Source of the DNA: Nostocales cyanobacterium HT-58-2
GTDB lineage: Bacteria > Cyanobacteriota > Cyanobacteriia > Cyanobacteriales > Nostocaceae
Assembly: GCA_002163975.1 (NCBI GenBank)
Contig: CP019636.1
Location: forward strand, 3,607,001 to 3,671,000
Direction: 5' to 3'
DNA length: 64,000 nucleotides
Positions 29,057 through 37,345 of this stretch are shown here, piece after piece. The notes under the pieces were generated by a model that was not told the DNA's origin, ran no database searches, and saw nothing but the letters and a program-made list of their open reading frames with translations. Both the position numbers and the translations under genes were made by a program. Numbering within the stretch: the stretch's first letter is position 1; the number at the start of each line of letters is the position of its first letter.

Positions 29057-29479
29057 TCAGTTTTGAACCTCAACCCAACGACGGTAAAGCTTTTGAATTT
29101 GTTTGAGAATGGCATTATATCCAGATTGGGTTGAATCATTTGAGTCTGACAATTGTTGTAATTTCGTCAAGACTCTTGCTTCTTCTATTGCCACTTCGCC
29201 ATCACTGTAAATTAAGCCGCTGATGGCTTCAATCAGGCTTTGGCACTCTTCTGCACTGGGGCGATCGCCCAAATATGCCTTCACCCACTCATAAAACTGC
29301 TCTGGCTGCACAGCAACCAACTCATGTAGCAAAGGCTGTATTTCTGGCTCGTTAGCCACCCCCTTTTCTTGAGCTATTTTGCGAAGATATTGTCTTTCTT
29401 CTGGCTGAATTCTGCCATCAATCCAAGCGGCTCCAATCAGGATTTTAACCAAGTTTTTCACACTGGAATTATTAACCAT
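29057..29479 (-). CDS. TerB-like domain protein
   Basis: The 140-residue helical protein has two TerB-type acidic signatures, IDGRIQPEERQYL near residue 20 and YSDGEVAIEEARVL near residue 93. The TerB fold binds metal through such Asp/Glu clusters and is named from tellurite-resistance loci. Isolated TerB proteins in cyanobacteria have no assigned role and often sit near membranes. It is encoded 117 bp upstream of rsmB on the same strand, without other ter genes. Confidence 0.75.
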   Translation of the reverse strand: MVNNSSVKNLVKILIGAAWIDGRIQPEERQYLRKIAQEKGVANEPEIQPLLHELVAVQPEQFYEWVKAYLGDRPSAEECQSLIEAISGLIYSDGEVAIEEARVLTKLQQLSDSNDSTQSGYNAILKQIQKLYRRWVEVQN

Positions 29480-29595
29480 GGATTTTTCCTCAAGTAATTA
29501 GGACTTGGGAATCAGTCTTGTTACTTATTTTCCCTATTCCGCATTCCCTATACCGTTCTCCTAAAAAATTTTACAATTTTAAATAGTATTTTCCC

Positions 29596-31074
29596 TTAAT
29601 GCTTGGTTTTTCTTAAGCGCACCATAAAAAAACCATCCATCTGCTGTTGGTGAGGTAAGACTTTGATCCAACCTTGTGGAGTGGAATATGCACCAGCAGG
29701 AGAATCAATACTAGGAGGCTCAATTTCCCAATTTGGGTTCTCAGCGAGAAATGACGAAATCACATCTTCATTTTCTTTTGGATGCAGTGTGCAGGTGGAA
29801 TAAACGAGTACACCATTATCCTTGACAAATTTTGATGTATGTGCAATCAGTTCTTTCTGAAGCACTGACAGTTCTTCCACAGATTCTGGTGTTTGTCGCC
29901 AACGAGCGTCAGCATGGCGATGTAAGGTACCCAAACCAGAGCATGGTACATCCAGTAGTACGCGGTGAGCAGTGTTTTGAAACTGGGTCAAATCACGGCT
30001 GTCACCAGTGCAAATTTCTATAGACTTTAACTTTAGGCGTTGAGCATTTTGTTTGAGTTTTACGAGGCGTGAAGGAGTGCGATCGCAAGCAAAAATCTTG
30101 CCTTCATCCCTCATTAATTCTGCAATGTGGGTTGTTTTCCCCCCAGGTGCAGCACAAGCATCAATCACCACTTCACCGGGTTGAGGGTCGAGTAAATGAG
30201 TCACCAACTGGGCGCTACTATCTTGTACAGTCCACCAACCTTCGTTATAACCAGGCAAATTTTGAATAGGACCAGTGTTACTTATCAATCGTAAAGCTTG
30301 TGGTAGGTGAGGAACACGTTGAAACAAAACACCAGCAGATGATAACGCCGCCTCTACTTCTTCTATAGAGGTGCGAAGGGAATTAACACGCAGGTCAATA
30401 ACTGGGGTTTGATTCATCCATGAGCAGAGTTGTTCAGTTTCAGCTAAACCGAATTGTTCCACCCAGACTTGAATAATCCAGTCAGGAAAGCTGTATAAAA
30501 TCCCCAAGCGTTCCTCTGGGTTAGTTGGTAATTTGAGAGGGTCAGCCTCGGGTGTCATTTTCTCCCGAACTTCTCTCACTTGTCTGATATACTGCCGCAA
30601 TAGACCATTGACAAAACCCGTCAGTCCAGAAAAGCCATTGTCTCTGGCAAGTTGGACAGTCGTATTTACAGCAGCACTTTCAGGAATTCGTTCTTGAAAC
30701 CGTAACTGGTATAAGCCCAGGTGCAAAATAGTACGGAGGTCTTTTGGCTGTTGATGGGATTTTTTTTTACCCAGTTGATCAATAAGGGCGTCAAGGGTAC
30801 GCTGTCTTCTAGTGCAGCCATAGACTAATTCTGTGATTAGGCGGCGATCGCGTAGCGCTTCCTGTTGCAAAGTCTGCTCTTGCAAAACAACCTTCCTCAA
30901 AGCGGGGCTTGGTTGGGCAACAAAAGGGCGATCATTACCAGGTAGATTTGCTTTTTGCAGCACTCGATCCAAAGCAATGTCAACATAAGCTCCCTTGTGA
31001 ACGTCTCGCAAGGCAAGAAACGCTAGTTGACGAGGGGATCTGAATAATTCAAAATTCACGCATTCAAAATCCAC
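29596..31074 (-). CDS. rsmB: 16S rRNA (cytosine-967-C5)-methyltransferase
   Basis: The 492-residue protein has an N-terminal NusB-like RNA-binding domain (about 10-170) and a C-terminal Rossmann methyltransferase. The SAM motif is DACAAPGGKTTHIAEL. Motif IV holds C378 (DVPCSGLG) and motif VI the catalytic C428 (YSTCTLHPKENED), the two-cysteine mechanism of RsmB. It methylates C967 of 16S rRNA. It is slightly long for the family; a GTG at 31059 or a start near FRSPRQLAF would bring it closer to the usual 430-450 residues, so the exact start is uncertain. There is a Leu/Gln-rich stretch near residues 60-75. Confidence 0.92.
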   Translation of the reverse strand: MDFECVNFELFRSPRQLAFLALRDVHKGAYVDIALDRVLQKANLPGNDRPFVAQPSPALRKVVLQEQTLQQEALRDRRLITELVYGCTRRQRTLDALIDQLGKKKSHQQPKDLRTILHLGLYQLRFQERIPESAAVNTTVQLARDNGFSGLTGFVNGLLRQYIRQVREVREKMTPEADPLKLPTNPEERLGILYSFPDWIIQVWVEQFGLAETEQLCSWMNQTPVIDLRVNSLRTSIEEVEAALSSAGVLFQRVPHLPQALRLISNTGPIQNLPGYNEGWWTVQDSSAQLVTHLLDPQPGEVVIDACAAPGGKTTHIAELMRDEGKIFACDRTPSRLVKLKQNAQRLKLKSIEICTGDSRDLTQFQNTAHRVLLDVPCSGLGTLHRHADARWRQTPESVEELSVLQKELIAHTSKFVKDNGVLVYSTCTLHPKENEDVISSFLAENPNWEIEPPSIDSPAGAYSTPQGWIKVLPHQQQMDGFFMVRLRKTKH

Positions 31075-31194
31075 ACATTGGATAAGCCAATGGTAACAAG
31101 TATCCTGGCGGTTTTACCGATGTAACTAGACTTATCACATGAATGCAAAACCTATCTTCATCCCCCAACCTTTTCTCCCAAAATTGTGAGCACT

Positions 31195-31250
31195 CCTCAC
31201 GCCAGGTCCTTCTCCCAAGCTTGGAAGAGGGATTTCGGGTAAGGGCAAAG
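31195..31250. repeat. Dispersed intergenic repeat
   Basis: Contains CTTCTCCCAAGCTTGGAAGAG followed by GGGATTTCGGGTAAGGGC, a palindromic repeat type seen widely in filamentous cyanobacteria. The rest of the 291-bp spacer between invertase and rsmB (31075-31365) shows nothing else. Confidence 0.45.
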
Positions 31251-31365
31251 ATTCATGCAAGAAGTCTGTCTAATGAAGTTAGGAAGTGCGCTTACAAGAT
31301 TATAGCGCACTCTGGTGTAAGGAAGAATCTTTTGATTCAAAAGAATTTTAAGTTATGTTAAGTGT

Positions 31366-32814
31366 CTATCCAAAGTATATGGTGTCAACCTGAACAAGAT
31401 CAAACTCACAAGCTCTAGAAGCTGGTTCCATAGTAAATGGCTCAAAAGACACTAAAGGTAAAAATTCGGGGTTTCGTACTAGTTCTTTTGCTAACAAAAA
31501 TCCAGCAATTGTCCAGGTTTGATATTTTCTGGCTTGTTTGCCTATGAGTCGACCTTTCTTACCATCGTAATACTCTGGCCATTCGTCCAGATGCAAGCGT
31601 GATTCTGCAATTTCAATAGCCTTGTGTGCAAGATCTGTTCTATTGGTTTTCACAGCAGCTGCCGACAACAACCACAATAAGACAGGCCAACTTCCACCGT
31701 TATGATATGACCAAGCTATATTTTTAGGATCACATCCAGTGACAATTCTGTACTCTTCATTTTTCAATGCAGGGAAACAAATTTTCATGGGCATATCTCC
31801 CACCAAATCATCCCATCGTTCTTCGATGAGATTCATAATTGCTTGAGATTGCTCTTCACTAGTCAGGTCTGAGACAATAGCTACTAAGTTTCCTAAAGAA
31901 AAGAAGCGAGTATCTAACTGCGAAGGTCCAACATTACCAACAAGATAGCCACCTTTTCTTGGCAACCATTTGTCTAATTCATAGTAGGGTAGCGAATCTG
32001 CATATATATTGAAAGGATTAGCTGCTGCTTTGCCATACTCTTCACTTTTGAAGCGATAAATCTTGTTTAAGCGATGAAGATCCATCCAATAATGCTGGCG
32101 AATATGAGCTTGTAAAAGCGGCAAGCGATTATCTATAGCTGTAACAATATCTTCATTACCGCGACAAATTAGCAGTTCTCTTGCAGCACGCAATGCAGCA
32201 AAAAATAGAGCTTGAATTTCTAGTGGATGACCAAATATACCCATACGACGGTCAATCATACAAGCACCGTCTGGAACCAAAAGTGTTGGGTACATATCAA
32301 ACCGAGTGGCCAAACACAGTTCCATAATTAATCTGATACCGTGTTGGAATTCAGGTTGATAGGCTAGAGAAAAATCTTTTGTCGCAACGACATAAGCGCG
32401 CAACAAAATAACCCACCACAAGCAGGAATCAACTGGTGTGACGCGTGCAATGGCATGTTCACCAAAATCGGGATCTAGATATTCTTGCCCACTTTCGGAT
32501 ACGACTTTAAAGCTAGCCGGCATTAAACCTCGACCCGGCATATAAGCATTCAATTGCCTTTCTTTCGGCTGTAACTTTAAAGTTTCTTCTAAAAAGTTAC
32601 GAAGAATATCTGTTCTACCTTTCATAAGAAAAATGAGAGCAGAAGAGACAAAATCCCGAACAAAACATTGATCGTAATTTAGCGCTTCCACCGTTGCATC
32701 ATAAGCAGCAAGTGTTCCTAGAGGACGACCTTTGTAGTAGAGAATTGATTTTTCTAGTGCTGTCCATGCCTCTTTTTCTACACTATCACTCGATACCAAG
32801 TCATTTAAATGCAT
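31366..32814 (-). CDS. Neutral/alkaline invertase (GH100)
   Basis: The 482-residue cytosolic enzyme hydrolyses sucrose to glucose and fructose. GH100 features are visible: [20 protein letters not shown] near 46-65, the region [39 protein letters not shown] near 117-141, and the C-terminal [14 protein letters not shown]. Length matches cyanobacterial Inv proteins (about 460-490). In Nostocales such invertases break down sucrose imported into heterocysts; whether this paralogue is the heterocyst form is not readable. It has no signal peptide. A long AT-rich region lies upstream. Confidence 0.92.
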   Translation of the reverse strand: MHLNDLVSSDSVEKEAWTALEKSILYYKGRPLGTLAAYDATVEALNYDQCFVRDFVSSALIFLMKGRTDILRNFLEETLKLQPKERQLNAYMPGRGLMPASFKVVSESGQEYLDPDFGEHAIARVTPVDSCLWWVILLRAYVVATKDFSLAYQPEFQHGIRLIMELCLATRFDMYPTLLVPDGACMIDRRMGIFGHPLEIQALFFAALRAARELLICRGNEDIVTAIDNRLPLLQAHIRQHYWMDLHRLNKIYRFKSEEYGKAAANPFNIYADSLPYYELDKWLPRKGGYLVGNVGPSQLDTRFFSLGNLVAIVSDLTSEEQSQAIMNLIEERWDDLVGDMPMKICFPALKNEEYRIVTGCDPKNIAWSYHNGGSWPVLLWLLSAAAVKTNRTDLAHKAIEIAESRLHLDEWPEYYDGKKGRLIGKQARKYQTWTIAGFLLAKELVRNPEFLPLVSFEPFTMEPASRACEFDLVQVDTIYFG

Positions 32815-33185
32815 TTGCGGAACAACTCCAATTGTTTAGTAAATTGTGGTTTTTTGTAGATGCATCAATAACTAAATTATTGCTGCTATTCTCATCATAA
32901 CAATGCTGATTTTTTGAATAGCAAATATAGCTATCTACAAGATAATCGCCGCAACAACGGCTCTATATGCTGATTTTTTAGCGGCTTAGTTGAAAGTTAT
33001 TTTCTTTAGATTGATTATCTTTCTGTCAAAGAAAGCCGTTGTTTTTTTACATCAAACAGTCACATAAATTCTATTTTCTGATGATATGCTGTTCTGTTTA
33101 ATATCCAGGAATTTATTTTTATCAAACAAATACATATCTCAGATATGAAGTATTATTTGAGTATTTTTACTTAAATAATACTTAA

Positions 33186-33325
33186 AGGATGTCTCAGAAG
33201 TGTTGAATGTCATGCTGAGTGAAGCGTAGCGGAAAGAAGTATCTCTATTGATTGGGCATTTTGGAGAAACTCTTTGCTTTACCTCGTGACGCTCAGAGTG
33301 ACAAATCGGACCTTTTAGACATCCT
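33186..33325. mobile_element. MITE-like element, 140 bp
   Basis: AGGATGTCT (33186-33194) and AGACATCCT (33317-33325) are perfect terminal inverted repeats that extend imperfectly to about 18 bp. The interior carries TCATGCTGAGTGAAGCGTAG and a partly complementary CGTGACGCTCAGAGTGACA. CTTAAATAA lies close to both ends. There is no coding capacity. Confidence 0.6.
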
Positions 33326-33987
33326 CTTAAATAAGATGGAGACTATTTGGAAGTATGAATGAAATGATTTAACCACGCCCATATGATAAGAATTTATAAC
33401 AAATTTTCACAAGATGCAATATGATTTTTAAATTCTATCTCTCACTTCTTAATCAAAGCTGTATATTTTACCTCAATTTCTCTTGAAGGATGCGCTTCTA
33501 AAAGCCAATAGAGATACAAGCTACACAAGAGTAGAGACGAAATACAGATTTTCCACTTAGAGAAAAAATCACAGCAAGAGAAAAGAAGATAAAGCAATTT
33601 TTGAAACAGTAAAAAGTCTTTGGCTATTTTTTTGAAAAAAGTAACGAAGCTGTATGAGGATATGATGGTATGTCCATAGCTAAACTCACTTTTGGTGCAA
33701 TAGCATTCGATATCGATTCGCGAAATACTCAATCATTTACTGTTTCCTGAGAAAGCCATTCTAACCGCTAGACTTACCGATTTCTGTAAAGAAAGGTGTT
33801 GTAGCCTCCTGTACACAGAATGGCAATAGTGTCGTGATGCGCAAATGTGTTGAGCAAGTGTAGACGCCGATGAAAGTACACCGTAGGAATAGATGTATAC
33901 CACCCTTTTTTCCATAGCAGTATAACTTTCGGGTACTTCCTTCACAGGAGAATCCTATTATATTTGAGCTGATTGAATGTAGTTTGT

Positions 33988-34011
33988 GATTTAAAAGCCG
34001 ACTTTTAAATC
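33988..34011. repeat. Isolated 10-bp perfect hairpin
   Basis: GATTTAAAAG and CTTTTAAATC flank the tetraloop CCGA. There is no T run and no adjacent gene. Confidence 0.5.
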
Positions 34012-34743
34012 TCGGACCGTGCAAGTTGAGCTACCTCACTATCTGTAAGCAAGACTGATTTCATCTCAAATCAGATCATGCACCAATGACTACAGTAGAT
34101 GAAAAAGTTTGTGACTTATTCGTAACTTTATTGCACAAAAATTATCATTAGACACACCCACACGAATAGAAGCAAGACTCAGCAATTTTTTATGATTCTT
34201 GTCATTATTTCAAACTTAAATAACCAAAATAAACTGTATGCATATATACATAATAACCTAGAAAAAAGATTTTTTTTCAGTAAGAATCCGTAAAATCTTG
34301 AGATTTTCTAGTAAAGTTTTTATAAAGTTTACAGAATTAAATACGTAAACTTATGAGCTTTTGCTTTGCTGGTAGCTTTTGTCTATTTTTTGAGTATTTT
34401 TACTAAGTATAAATTAAATTTTGTTTTTCAGCAATTTTACCCTATTAGTGTTTGCTTTTTTATTTGTAAAAAATATTATAGTTTAGTTAAAAATCTTGTA
34501 GTTATAGATTATTTGCAGAAGGAAAAGCAGTTTTTTAAAATGCAAGGTAGTTATTATATATACACAGCACTTTCGTATTATTAGTAAAAGGAATGTTAAG
34601 CATAGTTTTTCTTAAGTCAAAAAGCTAGTCTATGTATTTGATTTTTATGTATTAATTGAATTAAAAGAGCATCTACCGCATTGTCAATAACTAAGGGCAG
34701 GTTAAATTACCCAATTTGCAAACAAATTGCAAAGGAAGAACTG

Positions 34744-35829
34744 ATGTTGAAAACCTCTCCAAATGTGACATCTCCTGCGGTTGAACACTTGCTTCACCTT
34801 TGGTCACGTCGCTTCACACTTGATTTATCTTCTCTATTAATAGAAAACGACTCGTCCCACAGTTGTTTGGTCAAAGCAGCCTCTCCAGAAGGTAGAGCTT
34901 TAACCTCTGCTAAGTTGAAAGATAACATCCTAGATGTACACTGCCAAATGGCATGGATTCAAACAAAAACTCTTTATGGATATATATCCAATGTTTTAGA
35001 TTTGAACGAAGCAAGGCAAATAACTCAATTTGCTTTTCGCGTTTATAGAAAATTACTAGAAATTTACCAACAGCAGTCTCTGGAGAACGACTCACTGACA
35101 ACAAAAGTTCAGGAGAAGTCTGTTGCTAAGTTAGGGATACCAGCTATTGAGGAGGTCGCTTACGCGCTGGAACCAATACTAATGGTTTTTCAAGAGCAAC
35201 ACATAGCATCTAGGGACTGGCGCGCCCTTGGTTTTATGACCACCCAGTTAAACTTTAGCAACAAGTTAATTCTCAAGAAGCTAACACCTTCTGAGAAAAT
35301 CTTGCTTACTCCTTATTTAAAATTTGTTGAAGAGCAAGTCGCTATCCCTTGGCAACGAGTTTGCGCTGCTGCTGTCAAACATGAGTTAGATTCTGCAATG
35401 TTAGCCCTTGTACAGCAAATGTTACCTATCTCTCAGGACATTGCTCAATCTGTTTACTACCAACTTGGGGAATTGTTGCCCAATCATCGCAGTCGTAGGG
35501 GAGGGTTAAGCGATCCAGAGGTGAGACATTCATGTCTTCGTGACTTAAATATGTTTCAAGCCTACATATGGCTATCTTTGTTAGAGGAGAGTACTGTACC
35601 ACTGGAGAAAGAACTCCTTCCTTTATGTCAGATGGTTGTACAGGGTGTAAACATCCCATGGGAAATGACAGAAAAATGGTGTCAATTGTTAGCGGACGAG
35701 ATGTTGAGTCGCGTTGATCCAGAACACCAGAATCTCTTGCTGCCATACATTCAAGCAATGAAGCAGATCTTCTTCAAACAGCGTCAGCAGTTGGGTTTCA
35801 CAGAGGAAACTATTGAGAGTGTTGTTTGA
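34744..35829 (+). CDS. Hypothetical 361-residue helical protein
   Basis: Not recognised. The start at ATG 34744 is supported by AAAGGAAG a few bases upstream; a TTG 63 nt earlier is possible but weaker. The product appears almost wholly alpha-helical and soluble, with no signal peptide, membrane helix or catalytic motif. Phrases such as LLHLWSRRFTLDLSSL near the N-terminus, MAWIQTKTLYGYI near 80, and WRALGFMTTQLNFSNKLIL near 180 may help family searches. Codon use looks normal for the window. A hairpin terminator follows within 10 bp of the stop. Confidence 0.75.
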   Translation: MLKTSPNVTSPAVEHLLHLWSRRFTLDLSSLLIENDSSHSCLVKAASPEGRALTSAKLKDNILDVHCQMAWIQTKTLYGYISNVLDLNEARQITQFAFRVYRKLLEIYQQQSLENDSLTTKVQEKSVAKLGIPAIEEVAYALEPILMVFQEQHIASRDWRALGFMTTQLNFSNKLILKKLTPSEKILLTPYLKFVEEQVAIPWQRVCAAAVKHELDSAMLALVQQMLPISQDIAQSVYYQLGELLPNHRSRRGGLSDPEVRHSCLRDLNMFQAYIWLSLLEESTVPLEKELLPLCQMVVQGVNIPWEMTEKWCQLLADEMLSRVDPEHQNLLLPYIQAMKQIFFKQRQQLGFTEETIESVV

Positions 35830-35835
35830 GGGGTG

Positions 35836-35856
35836 GGGTGCATGAATAATGCACCC
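35836..35856 (+). terminator. Hairpin after the 361-residue gene
   Basis: GGGTGCAT and ATGCACCC form a perfect 8-bp stem with a 5-nt loop, 7 bp after the stop codon. No long T run follows. Confidence 0.5.
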
Positions 35857-35929
35857 GTAGAGTATTATTTGTTAGACAGATAGAATTTAGATCATTTTAT
35901 CGAAAACTTGGGTTGAAAACCCCGTCCTT

Positions 35930-36106
35930 CTAGGACGGCTTTTCCTCTTCAATTAACTTGTCGATGTACGCTCTTAACTTTTCTTGCCAGTGAGGAATGC
36001 TCCTTAGCTTTTCCCTCACTCCAGGCTTGAGTTTTAAGCAAACTGGGATTGAGTCTAACGGATCATCACTCGTAAATCCCAGTTTGTGTTTTTTTTGAAA
36101 CGGCAT
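35930..36106 (-). CDS. Small protein divergent from tnpB, possibly DNA-binding
   Basis: The 58-residue product reads MPFQKKHKLGF at the start, then LDSIPVCLKLKPGVREKL and an amphipathic helical tail ending EEEKPS. The layout (basic start, one strand, two helices) is compatible with a ribbon-helix-helix protein. Similar small genes are, to my recollection, found opposite tnpB in cyanobacterial elements and may act on element expression; this is inference. A longer frame from 36190 adds a hydrophobic leader with no ribosome binding site and would overlap tnpB. Its stop codon lies inside the left-end hairpin. Confidence 0.6.
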   Translation of the reverse strand: MPFQKKHKLGFTSDDPLDSIPVCLKLKPGVREKLRSIPHWQEKLRAYIDKLIEEEKPS

Positions 36107-36156
36107 GACTATCAACGTAAATATTGGTATACTAATAGAATACGCGAATAGTAGAT

Positions 36157-37311
36157 ATGAAAGCCAGATATCAGTACAAATTTTATCCAACAGACCAACA
36201 GCGACTAAGCTTAGCTCAGTTGTTTGGTTGTGTTCGGGTAGTCTGGAATGATGCTCTAGCCTTAAGTAAAGTCAGTAAATTTCCGGGCTATAACAGCTTG
36301 GCGAAATCTCTCACTTTGTCCAAAAAGACTGAGGAAAGAAAGTGGCTGTCTGATGTTTCGTCAGTGCCATTACAGCAATCTCTTAAACAGTTAGAGGTAG
36401 CCTACAAAAACTACTTTGACTCCCTTAAAGGGAAAAGGAAAGGTAAGAAAGTGGGTCAACCTCGCTTCAAGAAAAAGACAAACAGCCAATCTGCAACATT
36501 TACGAAAGCCGCTTTCTCCGTTCAGCGTGGGGCAGTGTATCTTGCTAAAATTGGAACAATCAAGCCAATTTGGTCAAGAGAATTACCCTCTGAACCTAGT
36601 TCAGTCACAGTCATCAAAGATTGTGCTAATCGCTATTTTCTTAGCTTCGTTGTAGAAGTTCAACCTAATCTTGCTGTTACTAATAACCAAAGTATTGGTA
36701 TTGACTTGGGGATAAAAACTTTTGCTGTCATGAGTAATGGAGAAAAAGCTCTAAGCCCTAACTACTCAAAACATGACCGCAAAATTCGTAGATTACAGCG
36801 AAAATTAGCGCGTCAGCAAAAAGACTCAAAAAGAAGAAACGGAACTCGCATAAGGATAGCTAAACTACACAACCAAATTTCTGATACTAGAAAAGACTTT
36901 TTACAGAAGCTATCAACCAAAATAGTTAAGGATAACCAAGTAATTGTTTTGGAAGATTTAAATGTATCAGGGATGGTCAAGAACCGTAGACTATCTAGGG
37001 TAATTAATTTGCAAGGATGGCGAGAATTTAGAAACCTTTGTGAAGCTAAGTCGGAAAAATTCAATCGTGATTTTCGAGTCATAGACCGATGGCAACCAAC
37101 AAGCCAAATATGTTCATGTTGTGGTTTTCGTTGGGGCAAAATTGATCTTTCTGTTCGCTCAATACTTTGTTTAAATTGCAGTACTGAGCAACAAAGAGAT
37201 GAAAACGCATCCAAAAATATAGAAATGGTCGGGATGGGGCATCGCCACGACCTTAAATGTACGCAGAGGGATTGTAAGACTACTTCGGTAGCAGAACCCA
37301 ATGAAGCGTAA
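36157..37311 (+). CDS. tnpB: RNA-guided endonuclease TnpB
   Basis: The 384-residue protein has an N-terminal helical/OrfB domain (1-170), a split RuvC domain and a zinc finger. The three RuvC acidic residues are intact: D183 in GIDLGIKT, E266 in VLEDLNVSG, and D348 in QRDENASKN. The zinc finger has CSCCG and CLNC pairs between RuvC-II and III. TnpB proteins are programmable nucleases guided by an RNA from the element's right end, and they promote IS retention. RuvC-III reads RDENASKN rather than the common RDxNAAxN. Length is in the family range (about 380-410). Active-site retention suggests a functional protein. Confidence 0.94.
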   Translation: MKARYQYKFYPTDQQRLSLAQLFGCVRVVWNDALALSKVSKFPGYNSLAKSLTLSKKTEERKWLSDVSSVPLQQSLKQLEVAYKNYFDSLKGKRKGKKVGQPRFKKKTNSQSATFTKAAFSVQRGAVYLAKIGTIKPIWSRELPSEPSSVTVIKDCANRYFLSFVVEVQPNLAVTNNQSIGIDLGIKTFAVMSNGEKALSPNYSKHDRKIRRLQRKLARQQKDSKRRNGTRIRIAKLHNQISDTRKDFLQKLSTKIVKDNQVIVLEDLNVSGMVKNRRLSRVINLQGWREFRNLCEAKSEKFNRDFRVIDRWQPTSQICSCCGFRWGKIDLSVRSILCLNCSTEQQRDENASKNIEMVGMGHRHDLKCTQRDCKTTSVAEPNEA

Positions 37312-37345
37312 AGAATCACCGTGGCTTCAGCCCGGTGAGTATGTC
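37190..37345 (+). ncRNA. Candidate omega (reRNA) guide RNA of the tnpB element
   Basis: TnpB guide RNAs overlap the tnpB 3' end and stop at the right end of the element, with the guide read from flanking DNA. The right-end hairpin at 37317-37337 and the following GTATGTCAA match that position. The guide would then come from about 37346-37365, inside the WD40/J-domain gene. Boundaries are inferred from the family. Confidence 0.35.

Larger units (their letters stand above)
32815..34743. other. Long AT-rich gene-poor region
   Basis: About 1.9 kb with no supported gene. Open frames of 64-96 codons on both strands lack ribosome binding sites and show biased, Cys/Ser/Phe-rich translations. It contains a MITE-like element (33186-33325) and an isolated hairpin (33988-34011). 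The upstream end must hold the invertase promoter. Confidence 0.5.
35910..37345 (+). mobile_element. IS200/IS605-superfamily element of the IS1341 type (tnpB only)
   Basis: The element carries tnpB (plus strand) and a small divergent gene, with no tnpA. The left end has two subterminal hairpins (GGGTT/AACCC at 35910-35922 and CCGTCC/GGACGG at 35922-35938). The right end has the hairpin CACCG..CGGTG (37317-37337) followed by GAGTATGTCAA, typical of right ends in this group. Exact borders are not resolvable without an empty site. Lacking tnpA, it would need a transposase in trans. The right end overlaps the 3' end of the convergent WD40/J-domain gene. Confidence 0.82.

Noticed and set aside
33442..34024. 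Three minus-strand frames of 70-96 codons
   Set aside because: Overlapping frames, no ribosome binding sites, biased composition in AT-rich DNA.
33988..34060. Possible tRNA remnant (GAGGTAGCTCAAC on the minus strand)
   Set aside because: No matching acceptor or T-arm was found; the only clear structure is a simple 10-bp hairpin.
34366..34584. 72-codon Phe/Tyr-rich frame
   Set aside because: Composition reflects AT-rich DNA; no start signal.
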